A DNA stretch of 64,000 nucleotides from Charina bottae (Eukaryota; Chordata; Lepidosauria; Squamata; Charinaidae): positions 90,584,501 to 90,648,500 of the forward strand of contig JALMGJ010000001.1 of the NCBI GenBank assembly GCA_023362775.1. The letters run 5' to 3'. The notes under the pieces were generated by a model. The model made no database searches and was not told the origin of the DNA. It worked only from the letters and a program-made list of their open reading frames with translations. Position 1 is the stretch's first letter, and each line of letters begins with the position of its first letter. This document shows positions 1 to 12,212 of this stretch, in pieces. The position numbers and the translations under genes are program-made.

Positions 1-1738
1 GCTTTTCTTAGCAATTGTAAAGCCAAAACCAAATGCAGTCATCTCTGCACAGAACTGTTGACTGGAAGTTTGTCACTGTGCTTTCAAGCAAAGATCTGTG
101 TTAGTCTTGGCTCTCCCAACAGTGGGAAGTATGAATTGGACTTGTGCCTATTACATTTTTAGTGGTGCAGCTAGGATTTTTTTTCTTACAACTTCGTATT
201 CCTCTGTGTTGTTATTATTTGGCTCCCCAAAACAGGCCTAGCTTCCAGAGGAGAATTACATGTTTAATATTTAATTAATTGAGTTTCCTATGAATGGTCA
301 TGCAGTTGGCCAGGTTCATTTGTTTTTTAATTGTCATAGGAGCAAACACATACCGAGCAATGTAGCATAGCATAAAAGCCATGATCGTGTTCTTCCTTCC
401 TCTTCAGGGTCAGCCCACCTGTGCCAGCAGTCTAAGCCTTTGAACATCAGTGAAGCAGCGTTCCAAGATTTGCATGTCAAAAGCCCGAGCTGTTTTGCAG
501 GGCACGCTGGTCCATGTTCAGTTTCTTGGAATGCCAACTTATTTTGCCCTGCCGCCCCATTCATTGTTTCCACCCCATCTTCCTGGCCATGAGTGACCTT
601 AGATCCAGAATCTATAGTCCCCAGTCTCAGCATGTAGTTAGAAGAAAAGAATGGAGGCCTCTTGCAAACTGGGAGTGACACAGAGATACATCTCTGTGTT
701 GGAAATAGTAGTTGAAGAGGCCAGCATTGTCTTAGAACTGGTTGGGATTTGATGTGTACAATTTTCAAAAATACTTGAGCCATCAGAAAAAAAAAAAGTT
801 GAATATTTTCCGGGGTGGGGGGGAGAGAATTGAAATAATAACTAATAATTCCATTATTATAAAATTGTATTTACTTCATCACCTGTTGGCCTCAAAAACC
901 TGGAGAATTGTGATAACCTATCCCCCCCCCCCCCCCCGCCAGATTTCTGCCTCTAATTATTCTTGTTATAACTGTTTGGGTTAAAGTGCAGTGAGAGACA
1001 GTGGAATTGGAAATGCTTGCCTGCTCTCTCAATATACTTGTTTTGCCTTCACACTTGGTGTTGGTTGTATCACCTACACAGGGGACTGTGTAAATCCAAA
1101 GTATGTTAGCCAAGCTGTACAATTATTCCTTGGATTTTCTGTCCAGTTTAGCATGTACACGTTAGGATTCACGTAGACAGATCCCCATGCAAATATTATC
1201 TCCCTCCCCCCCCCTCTCTCTGTGTTTATCTGGTGGCGTGAAGGTGGGCCAGGCAGGGTCTCAGTGGGATGGGGGAATACAATCCCATACCAAGTGTCTG
1301 ATGGATGTTGCAGTGGGTGGTAGCCATATGACATCAACAGAATAGGCAGGGCTGAACTTTTGAGGCAATGGGTATTTTAAGGAGTGTTATGGGTGCCTTG
1401 GCATCTGTACCCATTTCTCCTCTTAAATTTCCCAAATTAAAATGGATCTGGACTTTTCAGCCCTGTCCACTCAGGAGGGTGGGGGCTCTCAGGGCTGCAA
1501 ATGATGTGCTGGTGGATGGGGTGTGGAAGTTTACATTCTAAGTTGGAAAACTTAAAAATGCATTATCGTACAGTTGTAGGTGCAATGCTGCTTCAGCGGA
1601 GAGCCTAGTTAAATTTGATGGCTGGCTTTACCATAGAAGTTATTGTCACTGCTACTAGTGAGTCATCAGTTTGGTTAGTGGGGAAATCTGTTCCTCCATT
1701 TCTGAAGCCATGTGGTTTGGCTTGTTTTCATTTTGCAG
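1..1738. other. No gene recognised
   Basis: AT-rich non-coding DNA with no recognisable coding frame or repeat family. It holds pure C runs at 922-937 and about 1204-1212. The pyrimidine-rich stretch ending at 1738 looks like a splice acceptor for the candidate exon that follows. Confidence 0.5.
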
Positions 1739-1814
1739 GTGTAAAATGGCAACACCAATAGCTGCACCGTCTGTACCGGTGCAAAGCGTAATGATAATGG
1801 GAATGGAAAATGAG
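1739..1814 (+). CDS. Candidate first coding exon, product unknown
   Basis: A T-rich tract ending in TTTTGCAG (to 1738) forms a plausible splice acceptor. Seven bases into the putative exon is an ATG at 1746 with A at -3 and G at +4, a good start context. It opens 23 codons (first residues MATPIAAPSVPVQSVMIMG) ending in GAG at 1814, followed by GTATAT, an acceptable but not strong donor, in phase 0. The composition (Ala, Pro, Val, Met) resembles short N-terminal exons of vertebrate nuclear proteins, but I do not recognise it. No partner exon was found, which is expected if introns are longer than the window. A chance match remains quite possible. Confidence 0.3.
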
Positions 1815-2446
1815 GTATATCAGTAGGTATTTACATTGCTTTGAAGTTGGTCCTCTGCCTCCTTCCCCCAAAGCGTTTTGATAATCATGAGCCATAAACC
1901 AGAGAGATAAATCTCTCTGTGTAAAATAGCAACTGAACTATATGTCCTGGAGAATTATAATTTCTTTATATAAAAATGTGAGCCCTTTTTTCTTTCTTTG
2001 AGGGTACTTTAAGGGATGGGTGGAAGAGTTTGAAAAGGAATTATGTATATTTTTGGTGCTTGTTGATTTTTCTCTCTCTTTTTTTTTGTAATCTTGTGCA
2101 TAATATTCACAGTATGTCAGATTTTATTTTTCTAGCCTGGACATCTGATAGATGTTTAACTGATCTTGTAATTAGTTACAAATTAATTTGTACAAATTAC
2201 AAATTAAGTTTTTGAAAATTAAAATTGAACTCAGATTTATATAGTGCAAATTCTGAATAGGGAATTTGGGGATATTGATGTTCAGATAAGAGGTATTACA
2301 ATTGAAGCTTCAGGTTTATAATAAAATGTGGGGTTTTTACTTAAATGCAGAGTTTTGGATCACAGTAGTCTGATTTCAGTGACAAATGTCTTGGGACTTA
2401 AAAGATGAGGAGCTTGGCTTTGGAAATTATGCTCCTTGCCAAAACA

Positions 2447-3244
2447 CTAATGGCAGTTTGGAGGAAGAAGTCCTAGATGAAATACTAGTTTTAGCTTCAG
2501 CAGAAACTTCAAGCCTTTTCCTCCCCATCCTAGATACTCAGTGATTACATTTATTCCTCTCACTTCTGCAGCTTTTTCAGTGAGTTCTTGGGAGACATTG
2601 AGACGATCCCATAAAAGCAGGGATCGCTGAACAGAAGCAAGTCCTTGGTCCTGAGAGACAAACCTGGCCCTTTCAAAAGTACAGCTTGATCTCACCAAAG
2701 ACAGCCCATAGCCAAGAGATGAGTTTACCACAATTAGTGGCTGTGGCAACAAAATTTTTGGCTTGTTCCCATTGCAGAGTGCAGGAGGGGCTTGACCTAC
2801 CAGCCTGTTTCCTATTATGTCCAAGTCGACAGAACTACTTGTTGTGGACCATCTTGGTTCACTTGTCTGAGTGATGGTCACTGCCAAGCAGAGTGGCCAG
2901 GTGCCGTTATGGGGTGATGATCTAGCAAGTGTATGGATGGCCTGACTCATCCAGAGAAGATGGATACTTCTTTTCAGAGGTCTGTGCTTGATGTTGCTCA
3001 GGCTAGATACTGATGTCTTTGGCTCAGAACTTTCCTGCTCTCGCAATTGGCCAGGTTTTCTCTTTTTTGGCATCCATTCTTCCTCCCAGGGAAGTATTTC
3101 AGTAGTTCGTTCTGTCCCTGAAGCCAGGCAGAGAAGGGAATCTCTGGACTCTAGTCTGCAACTCTCCATGATTGGTCCCTTGTTTAGAGGCAGTCTTCTC
3201 CTAAAATAGAAGTGCACCATTTGCGGCTTCCATGCTAGAGCCAT
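2447..3244 (-). pseudogene. 265-codon open frame, possible DIRS-like retroelement remnant
   Basis: A frame of 265 codons without a stop lies in otherwise AT-rich, stop-rich DNA. It does not open with ATG, so it is not a complete gene. I see no clear domain. About residues 170-185 it reads NSSLGYGLSL, and DNA at about 23277-23400 on the plus strand reads HSSLGYGQAS, so the two may derive from one repeat family. The pattern vaguely resembles the start of the RNase H region of DIRS-type retrotransposons, but this is only a resemblance. Host gene function is unlikely. Confidence 0.25.
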
Positions 3245-4639
3245 TAATGTTTGGAGGTTTGGGGCAGTGCAATTGCTTTATCTTTTTTTGGACTAAGCTA
3301 TAACACAGATAAAACATTTGGGAGGCCTGACAGAGTTGATTCCGGTAAATCCTCTTATTAAAAAGAGAAAATATTATTAAAAATACAAAGACGGGCCAAG
3401 AACTTCAATATTGCTCACTCTAGTGATAATCACTGCGTTGCCCTGATCTTCTGTGGCCGTCAGAGGCTCAAATGATTTTTAAAAAGGGGATTTTGGCCAC
3501 TTTCTGCAGCCGTCTGTCTTCAAGCTGGTCTTGCTAACTCTCCAGGTGGCATGTCTTATAGACCAAAGTGATAAGATACAGAGCCAGTCTTATGCAGGTT
3601 GGTGTTCCTCCAAATAATTCTCAGTGGGAATGTGTGAATTTCAAAGCCATTTCTCCTCAAATTCCAAGACAAGGAAGGCCCAAATTTGACATTGAAAATT
3701 GAGTATTGAGGACTAGCCCTGATTAAAATTCGATCTCCCCAAATCAACATTAATGTTTGAAAGTGTCAACATTTTTAACAGCTCCTTCTGCTTTGGCCAT
3801 CCTGGTGTGGGTGGATCCTTGTATCAGAGTAAAATTGTTTTTTCCCTTTCTGATTCAGGAGAAACCTCTCAATTTCTTGTTGAATCAGGAGGGAGCAGTG
3901 AGTGAGTATCTTCAGGGCCATCAGATTTGAGATTTGAAGATCAGTTTCTTCAGTGGCAGAAGCCTGGGTCTTATGCTTACAAAAAGCAATGTTTTTTGTG
4001 GGGGCTGTTGTTAGAATGTGATTAAGAAGTTGTGGGGAGAAAAGGGTCCTATAAAAGGATAAGCAGTGAATTATTGAAGCCTCTGGAATATAGGATATCC
4101 TTGCTATACTACGGCAGATTCTTGGAAGCAAATTGTTACTCCTACTATGGTGTCAAAAGAATATGTGCCATTTCCTGGTAAGGTTAGGGGCCTAACCATC
4201 ACCAAAGCATGCAGTAAATGCTATCCTCTCTTTTGAACAAAAAGCCAGCCTTTCTCAAATGCCTAATCCCCCCCCCCCCCATTTTTTATAGCACTTAATT
4301 TTGGAGAGTGAAAAGAAAAACTAGCCTTTCATAGGAATCTAGTTGTTACCAGTATTTTTTTTAAATAGGATATGTTTTTCCCCTTCTCTTTTACACTTTA
4401 TTTCATAAGCTGTGCGGTACAATTAGACTGGACAATGTATGTCAGTGATTTTATTTGTGTCTGTATTACTATTTTTTAACAAACTTTGGAATATAATTCT
4501 CCCCCTTCTTCACCCCAAATATACCCTCCCCCCAGAAAGGGGAAGTTAGAAGGAAGCAATTTTAGGAAATACTGCTGCATCCCTGCTGGTATCGTAAATG
4601 ATGTATTTGCAGTGGAGACCATCCTGTTTTCCCTTCATA
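3245..4639. other. No gene recognised
   Basis: Non-coding sequence with one C run near 4269-4279. The short frames here lack domain-like composition or good start contexts. Confidence 0.5.
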
Positions 4640-4737
4640 CAGTGTTTCTCAACCTTGGCCACTTGAAGATGTGTGGACTTCCAACTCCCAGAATTCCCCA
4701 GCCACACATCTTCAAGTGGCCAAGGTTGAGAACACTG
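4640..4737. mobile_element. hAT-type MITE, family A (98 bp)
   Basis: Long terminal inverted repeats (TIRs) begin CAGTGTTTCTCAACCTTGG and end in the reverse complement, so almost the whole element folds into a hairpin. It is flanked by a perfect 8-bp duplication, CCTTCATA, at 4632-4639 and 4738-4745. The 8-bp TSD and CAGTG ends fit the hAT superfamily. It has no coding capacity and must have been moved in trans. Confidence 0.9.
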
Positions 4738-5801
4738 CCTTCATAGAAGGCAGCAGGCTTGTATTGGTAGGTGGGGGAAGCTTTGAGGAAATAAGGAACA
4801 AGATGTGAACAAATTCTGCCTCCTTTCTTGCTGGTCCCAGCCATTTTGGCGGCCTGCATATATAACTAGTCATCATTGAGAAGCAAGAGTCCCCTCTTCA
4901 TCTCTGTACCTTCTGCTTACTGGATTGTCTGTTCTGCTCTAGCAATATGCCGCAGCCCCCCGTTTCGCTCTCCGCAGCAGTAACCTGCATGTGCAAAGTG
5001 AGGAGGATTGTCTTGCTGGGCCCCGATGCTTTGCTTGGTGTTTGACATGAAAGAAGCATTGGCATGGCATCTGGGCAGAGAGGGAAGGTTGCCCCTGTCT
5101 GGTTTAGGGCACGGTTTGAGGCACCATCTTCTGTTAAGTAACAGCCCATTAGGGCCCTGAACGAGTTCTCTCCCTGCTTTGCAGAGAATAGTCTCTTTCC
5201 ACTCTGCATGATCACGTTAAGGGAGGCTGGCGTTGGCAAGGATTTCAGAACCCAAAGAGAGAATGAAAGAGATCCCTAATTGAATATCAATATCCAAGCC
5301 CCTACTGTTTATTCTTTTGTGGAAATTAAAAAGGGCTTGCCATCTCACAAATGTGACTGTTTGAGGCTTTTCTCCTGGCTTTGAAAATAGCAAAAGAAAA
5401 AGAGTTTTCAAATATTGAGGCTGGCTCCTTTTCCCCCCGTTTGTCCAGCCGTGTCTTTCTAATTACTTGAAAGATGGCTAGTTTTTTGCCCCACTGGTTT
5501 CGCACAGAACCTTTGGGCAGTGAGAGGACAGTCTCTCTCCACACTCCCTGTCCTCCTAGGAACATAATTCACCGCCCGGTTCAGTAGGATGCATCAGTAC
5601 CCCCTGCATACTGAGTGCGGCTCCCTAAACCAAGGTTAGCTAAGGTTTGCTTTTCTTGCTGGATTAAGGACATTGGTGCATTTCTGCTGCCAGAGGATTT
5701 TAGTTTTAATATAGTAATCATTCCGTGTTCCTCTCTTCTGAATTAATGAACGGTGCAGTCTTTAATTCCTCCATGTTGATTCTAGTGACTTTGGATTACA
5801 G

Positions 5802-5922
5802 CAGTGTTTCTCAACCTCAGCAACTTTAAGCGGTGTGGACTTCAGCTCCCAGAATTCCCCCAGCCAGCACGCTGGGAGTTGAAGTCCACACCGCTTAGAG
5901 TTGCTGAGATTGAGAAACACTG
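5802..5922. mobile_element. hAT-type MITE, family A (121 bp)
   Basis: Same inverted-repeat family as the element at 4640, with CAGTGTTTCTCAACC at one end and its complement at the other. The 8-bp TSD GATTACAG is perfect (5794-5801 and 5923-5930). Confidence 0.92.
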
Positions 5923-7276
5923 GATTACAGGAACGATTTATAGATCTATACCCGTTTCTTAAAAATTAACTCAAAGATCTAAGATCTGTGAATATCACTG
6001 TGGGATGGGTAACCTTTTTCTTTTATTTGAGGGGATGGGGGGAATTGTGACTTTTGTGCACGCATATATAAACCATTTTATTAGCACTAACGGGGCCTAT
6101 TTTCTATTCATGCTATGCACTGTGAACCCTTGAATTTGTTATTTCAAACAAAAGCCACAAATGTGTAGCAAAATCGGCATACTGGAAATACCACCAACCC
6201 AGTGCCCCGCAGCTGTGTTGGACTCCAGCTCTCATAATTACTAACCAGCATGGAGACTGGGGATGATGGAAACCAGAACACCTCGATGAGGTTTGGATGT
6301 GTAACTCCAAAATCCAATTAATTTCATGTGGCCAAATAAAAAAAGTGTCTGCGTTCAAATAGGAGAAGTGGAATTGATTTCCAAATAAAAGGGCTATATG
6401 GTTGCACAACGGTGTATATATGTGTACTGAGTGCAGATGTGCGAGAGTGGCATGCCTTGTTAGGCATGTAGAGACAGTTTGCCAGCTCACCCTCTGGGAT
6501 CAACATGCAATTCTAGGCACAGATACAACTCTCCCCTAAAACGGAGTGCAGACATTCACTCCAGCGCAGGGCGTTCATTGGGTAGAGAGCAAGGAAACTA
6601 CCTGGGCCCTATCACCGACAATTGTTTTCTACAAAGAGCAAGGCAAAGGTGAGGAGGAAGCCCCATAGAACTAGCCGCCTTAGAAGATCAAGAATGGTAA
6701 TCCTGTTAAAAACCACAGTTGTTAAGATCTCCTTAAAGCCAAGTTACTCGGTTGGTTTTCTGAACTTGATTATTAAGGACTGAGATGGGTGAGTCTGGCT
6801 TTTTGAACTTCTTGCTTAAAATATGAGAAATTTTGAAAAAAAAAGCATGAAGGTAGGAGTGGCTGGATAGTTGTTGCAATCTGCAAACCGCCGCTCTTTG
6901 GGTGGTGATATGCTAAGGGGAGGGGGAATCTGTTGTATCGTGAATTGCTATCTAATTGGAGCTTTTATTTTGATTGTCTTCCAAGTATTATTTTTTATTT
7001 GTAAACAAAAAATGTGAAATGTAATTTTTACAACAGCAATATGAAATATATTTTATAATAAAAGGATATGGCCTGGTAGGTGTCAGTTTCTCTGTATTTT
7101 TGCTCCTCCTTGGGGTTGTGTGTGTACGCCTATGTCAAGGTGATTCTTCCACCTGCTTTTCCAGAAGGCTGTCAACTGATAGTCCCAGGTGGTCAGAATG
7201 CTTATGGAGGCATAGGAAGTTGTCTTAAACTAAAGCAGGCCACTGGTACAACTAGCTTACTATTAACCCAATACAC
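5923..7276. other. No gene recognised
   Basis: Non-coding DNA. A degenerate trace of a family A MITE may lie near 6195-6260 (reduced forms of the 'gactccagctctcataatt...accagcatgg' pattern). Nothing else is supported. Confidence 0.4.
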
Positions 7277-7785
7277 CAGAGCTTTCCAAACTCTGTCGGG
7301 ACACGTTAGTGTGTCGGCTGCAGTGTCTGGGTGTGTCGCGGCTGCTGCTGCTGCCTCCGAGCCCTGCCAGGATTCCGCGCAGGTCCTAGTGACTGCCTTG
7401 TGCCTTGCTGCCTCCAAACCTGCCCTGCCAGGATTCTGCGCAGGTCCTAGGGCCTGCCTTGTGCCTTGCTGCCTCCAAACCTGCCCTGCCAGGATTCCGC
7501 GCAGGTCCTAGGGCCTGCCTTGTGCCAGGCTGCCTCCAAACCTGCCCTGCCAGGATTCCGCGCAGGTCCTAGGGCCTGCCTTGTGCCTGGCTGCCTCCAA
7601 ACCTGCCCTGCCAGGATTCCGCGCAGGTCCTAGGGCCTGCCTTGTGCCTGGCTGCCTCCAAACCTGCCCTGCCAGGATTCCGCGCAGGTCCTAGGGCCTG
7701 CCTTGTGCCTTGCTGTAAGAGAGTGTCGCGAAATGATGCATGTCTAAAAAATGTGTCACCAACATGAAAAGTTTGGAAAGCTCTG
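7277..7785. mobile_element. hAT-type non-autonomous element, family B (509 bp)
   Basis: Terminal inverted repeats begin CAGAGCTTTCCAAACT and end GTTTGGAAAGCTCTG. The 8-bp TSD CAATACAC is perfect (7269-7276 and 7786-7793). The interior is a GC-rich minisatellite rather than coding sequence. Related family B copies are at 10014, 12925, 21827 (with one nested at 21864) and 34792. Confidence 0.88.
7369..7734. repeat. 61-bp minisatellite inside the family B element
   Basis: Six units start at 7369, 7430, 7491, 7552, 7613 and 7674, exactly 61 bases apart (anchor AGGATTCYGCG). Units differ by only a few bases. The same unit occurs in reverse orientation in the family B element at 34792-35345. Confidence 0.9.
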
Positions 7786-7849
7786 CAATACACCAATAGC
7801 CAGTAGCTCTCCAAACACCAGACTGGGCTATTGGTGCGCAGCCTGAGTT

Positions 7850-7990
7850 CTCTGGCCAGATGTACTTCCTGATACTCTCCAACAAGGAAGAGTCTACTAA
7901 TTGAAGAAGTCTGTTCTATCGTTGAACAGCTTTTCCTGTTGGGAAGTTCTTCCTGATGTCCAACCAAAATCTACTTCACTGTAATTTAAC
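7850..7990 (-). mobile_element. LINE (CR1-like) C-terminal fragment
   Basis: Read on the minus strand, the DNA gives RFWLDIRKNFPTGKAV followed by a stop and further remnant. This resembles the C-terminal tail of CR1-clade LINE reverse transcriptases. It is short and decayed. Confidence 0.45.
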
Positions 7991-8740
7991 ATTCTGCTCA
8001 AAGGTTGAGGGCTAGAAAAGAGTGCATCTCTGATCTAATACTGAGAATTGAGGCTGCGGTTATCTCTGTCTACAACTGAGATACTCCTAACGAGTGACAG
8101 TCCACACGTGGGGCATTTTTCAAGCTAGACCTTTCTTGACCAGTCCATAAATATACTTGTATAATCGGGCACAAGGTAAGAGTGTCTCAAGAAGCATTTG
8201 CACTGGTACAGTCTTCAAAAGGTCATCCCAATGGTGAGCCAGAGCCCCAAAGCTTGGTAAGAGTCCTCTTGAAGCAGATAAATCTGCATATATTTCAACC
8301 AAGGGACCTCAATAGCCATCAAGATTAGCAGTGTATTATAGCAGGAGCTTTGGTGGATCATCCGATAAATGTGGGCAGTTTTCAAGTGCTGGGCAGGCTA
8401 GTAAGGGCAACTGGCTATATAAATTTCTCTGCTACAAAATGTGTAGTTTAACACGAAGAAAGTATAGCGGTTCCAGTTCAGTTGCAATTACATACAGGGT
8501 ACAATGAGTGTAACAGCAATGGAAAGTTTAGAAAATATCATGGTTGAAGGCAGAGGGCAAAGAACAGTCTCTCAGCTTATTTGTGCTAAGCAGCCCCACA
8601 GCAAGAAGGTACTGTAGCCTGGGAAATCCTGCAAAGTAGAAAGTAATATTTTCTTTTTCAACAGTGGTTAATAATGGCAAGTTCTGGTCCATCTAACCTC
8701 TCTGCTAGAGGATGTTCCTTTTTTATTATTCACTCTAGTT

Positions 8741-8872
8741 CAGTGTTTCTCAACCTTGGCAACTTTTAAGACGTGTGGACTTCAACTCCCAGAATTCCCC
8801 AGCCAGCTTGGCTGGGGAATTCTGGGAGTTGAAGTCCACACATCTTAAAGTTGCCAAGGTTGAGAAACACTG
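8741..8872. mobile_element. hAT-type MITE, family A (132 bp), near-consensus
   Basis: A near-perfect hairpin in which both arms carry the 'aactcccagaattccccagcc' pattern and its complement. A perfect 8-bp TSD CTCTAGTT lies at 8733-8740 and 8873-8880. This is the cleanest family A copy in the window. Confidence 0.95.
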
Positions 8873-9900
8873 CTCTAGTTAAACCACTAAGTTTTAGTGA
8901 TTTTAAACCTTTCGCCCCGAACTTCAAAAGAGTGCCAGCGTGGAATGAGTTAAGGCATATTACTTTATGGCATACCTCAAGCACTTGGCATGCTTCAGGT
9001 TTTTTTTTTAATGAACTGAAATAGTTGGGTGAGGTATAGATGGGTGTGGCATGAATAGGCAGCTTTCTTCATGGAAACCCCCCCCCCCCCTTTAACTCCA
9101 ATGAAATAATGGCTTCACAGACATCACGTGCCAGGAGATGAAACACCTCTGAGCTGGCTTGTTGGTTTTCTCTTCCAAGGACAATTATTGAGGAGGAGTT
9201 GGGTAGCTGACCCCTTGGGCTGCCAATTCTTGGGGGACAGAATTGTGAACAAAAAAACTGCTAGGAAAGGTCCCCCACTACCCCAACTGGCAGAATTACT
9301 TCTGGGAGCCGGCCTAGAAATAAATAAGCTGTAGAACTTTGAGTCACAGCAAACAGTTTAAGGTGAGCAATCGCATCTTTCAGAGTCCCCCCCCCCCCAA
9401 AGGAAGGTTTAATAAAATGTGCACACATTATTGTGGGCTTAGCTGGCCTTTGTGGGACAATACGATGCTGGGATAGATCTTGGATAGTTTTTAATTTCCC
9501 TTCCTCACATTTCTTCCCCCCGCCTCACCTCAAGAAAAGAAATTCTGGTCCACCCAAACACTTGAGTTAGATACAGGGACCCACCACTGGTTTATGGCAC
9601 TTACAAAAGGGACCGAAGTCAGAGCCAGCAATGGTCACCAATCAGTATCACAAGAACCTAAAAATAGTCCTGCTGGGTTAAGGAAAGGTCATTGGAACTC
9701 TCTTGCTTCTCTCGGTGGCCAAGCAGATGCCTCTGTGATGCTTGCAAGTGGGAAATGGAGACTTACTCACCTCCCGCCACTGTTGCCCTGGCAAAAGGTA
9801 TTTGGTGGTACGCTACCCCAACTCAGAAATAATACTGAGTCTTCAAAACCAACACACCTGCTGCCCATGAATTTATCCAACCCCCTTTAAAGCCATCCAA
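8873..9900. other. No gene recognised
   Basis: Non-coding DNA with C runs near 9080-9090 and 9388-9397. The small frames at 9128-9334 and 9594-9890 lack domain features. Confidence 0.45.
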
Positions 9901-10495
9901 CTTAGTACCATGACCAGGCCTTGTTGGTCTTCATTCTAGAAGTTAATTATATGCTGTGTGAAGAAGTATTTCTTTGCTCCAAATCTCCTCTGAATTAGCT
10001 TCATTGAATAGACCAGAGCTTTCCAAACTGTGTGTGGCGACACACTTTTGTGTCTGATGTGTCTGGTGTGTCGCCACACAACCCGGAAGCGCTGATGATC
10101 AGCGCTTCCGGGTTTTCCCGCGGCGACACACCAACTGCAGCACGCAAAACCCGAAAGCGGCAGCAGCGCTTCCGGGTTTTTGCGCGCTGCTGCAAGGACG
10201 GCACTTCCGGGTTTTCCCGCGGCGACACACCAACGCCGGTTGGTGTGTCGCTGCGGGAAAAACTTTGGAAAGCCCTGGAATAGACTCTGGTCCTGGTGTT
10301 TAGAGAAGAAAAAACCTCCCTATTTGCTTTTTCCTCGCTATGAACGGTTTTATACATCTCACTCATGTTCCCTGCTCTTTTTTCTAAGCTAGAGAACCTT
10401 TTCTCACAGGGATGTTTGAACCTGAGCATTTTGATTGCCTTTGTCTGTACTTTTTCCAGAATTGCACTGTATATCAGGTGCAGGTATAGCAACAA
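9901..10495 (-). mobile_element. LINE (CR1-like) 3' remnant, split by a hAT element
   Basis: The minus strand from 10495 reads ILEKVQTKAIKMLR and later SLEKRAGNMSEMYKTVH, like the C-terminal region of CR1-clade reverse transcriptases. The remnant continues beyond the hAT insertion at 10014-10277 into 'gatggctttaaag...gataaattcatg', a tail common to such LINE remnants. It is non-functional. Confidence 0.5.
10014..10277. mobile_element. hAT-type element, family B (264 bp)
   Basis: CAGAGCTTTCCAAACTGTG and its complement at the ends, with a perfect 8-bp TSD GAATAGAC (10006-10013 and 10278-10285). The interior is CpG-rich and built of palindromic modules carrying CCCGGAAGC in both orientations. 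It inserted into a LINE remnant. Confidence 0.92.
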
Positions 10496-10849
10496 TTTAT
10501 GTGAAGCCGTTACAATATTGACACATCTATTTCTTTCCTAGTGCTTTTCCTAACAATTGCTAGCATTGAATTTCCTTTTTTTTTCATAGCTGCCAGATTA
10601 CATTTTTATCTTCAAGCTAGCCACTATGCCTCAAGATCCCCATACGGTCTTGCAAATGAAAAGTTGGGGGGAAGAGTTGCCCCAATGTGCATCACTTTAT
10701 GCTTACTTGAATGCAATAACACCATGGTCAGTTTCCTGCTGATCCCATAGCAATGGATCACAGAATTACATTTTAGGATTAAATCTAGAGTTGTCGCTTC
10801 TCTTGTCAATGCCAACTGTTCTTAACCAGTCATTTAGTATATCCTAAAT

Positions 10850-12212
10850 CAGGGGTCGGCAAACTTTTTTTGCCGGGAGCCATTTTGACATGCTCGTGCA
10901 CATTTTGAAGTGCTCGAGAGCCAGGGGGCGGGGTTTGCGGGCGGGAGCCAATCGCGTGGAAGGGGGCGGGGGAGGTTTGGAAGAAGAAGGGAAAGAGAGG
11001 CTCGACTGCTTCGGCGGCGGCGCTTCCAGGTTGTCGCTGCGGCGGCAACGGCTGCCCCTTCGAAAGGGCAGGCTCCGGGGACCCTGAAAATGCCCTCAGT
11101 TTAGGCAGGGAGGCTGCGCGCAAGCTGCCTCAGCTGTTCTGCGGGGAGAATTGCCACCCCAGGGCAGCGTGTGCATGTGGAGAGGGGAGGTTTCTGCCTC
11201 CCTGCCGGAACCGAGGGCATTTTCGGGGTCCCCGGAGCCTGCCCTTTCGAAGGGGCAGCAGGGCAGCGTGTGCATGTGGAGAGGGGAGGTTTCTGCCTCC
11301 CTGCCGGAACCGAGGGCATTTTCGGGGTCCCCGGAGCCTGCCCTTTCGAAGGGGCAGCGGCAGCAGCAGCTGCAGTGCTGCCCCTTCGAAAGGGCAGGCT
11401 CCGGGGACCCCGAAAATGCCCTCGGTTCCGGCAGGGAGGCAGAAACCTCCCCTCTCCACATGCACACGCTGCCCTGGGGTGGCAATTCTCCCCGCAGAAC
11501 AGCTGAGGCAGCTTGCGCGCAGCCTCCCTGCCTAAACCGAGGGCATTTTCGGGGTCCCCGGAGCCTGCCCTTTCGAAGGGGCAGCACTGCAGCTGCTGCT
11601 GCCGCTGCCCCTTCGAAAGGGCAGGCTCCGGGGACCCCGAAAATGCCCTCGGTTCCAGCAGGGAGGCAGAAACCTCCCCTCTCCACATGCACACGCTGCC
11701 CTGGGGTGGCAATTCTCCCCGCAGAACAGCTGAGGCAGCTTGCGCGCAGCCTCCCTGCCTAAACTGAGGGCATTTTCGGGGTCCCCGGAGCCTGCCCTTT
11801 CGAAGGGGCAGCACTGCAGCTGCTGCGGCCGCTGCCCCTTCGAAAGGGCAGGCTCCGGGGACCCCAAAAATGCCCTCGGTTCCGGCAGGGAGGCAAAAAT
11901 CACGCGTGCAGGCTGCCGGGCTTCCTGACGCACAGCTGATTGGCGCGGAGAATTTCCACTCCCTTCAGCGCTTCCGGCTTGTCACGCGACACAGTTTGGA
12001 AAGCCCTGCCCGTCGTCAAGATGGCTGCCGGAGACGGCTGCCAGGTTGCCAGGGGTATGCCCACAGCAACGCACACCATGCCCGCTGCCGCGCCTGCCCC
12101 GCCACACTGGCTGCCGCGCCACGCCCGCCGCACCACGCCTGCCTGCGGAAGAGCCACACTCAAGGGGCCAAAGAGCCGCATTTGGCTCTCGAGCCGCCAT
12201 TTCCGACCCTTG
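10850..12212. mobile_element. Large palindromic hAT-type element, family D (1363 bp)
   Basis: It begins CAGGGGTCGGCAAACTT and ends in the complementary CGACCCTTG. The 8-bp TSD TCCTAAAT is perfect (10842-10849 and 12213-12220). The interior contains repeated direct and inverted copies of a module around CCCTTTCGAAGGGGCAG and GGAACCGAGGGCATTTTCG. All long open frames inside are by-products of this GC-rich repetition; no transposase is visible. Near 11985-12008 it carries the terminal GTTTGGAAAGCCCTG of family B, so it is chimeric. Confidence 0.9.

Noticed and set aside
7369..7734. CRISPR-like regular repeat array
   Set aside because: Units are contiguous with no unique spacers, lie inside a hAT element, and the genome is eukaryotic.
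11096..11933. Several overlapping open frames of 84-237 codons on both strands
   Set aside because: They lie in the palindromic GC-rich repeat of the family D hAT element. The same peptides recur in both strands and several frames, which shows repetition rather than coding.
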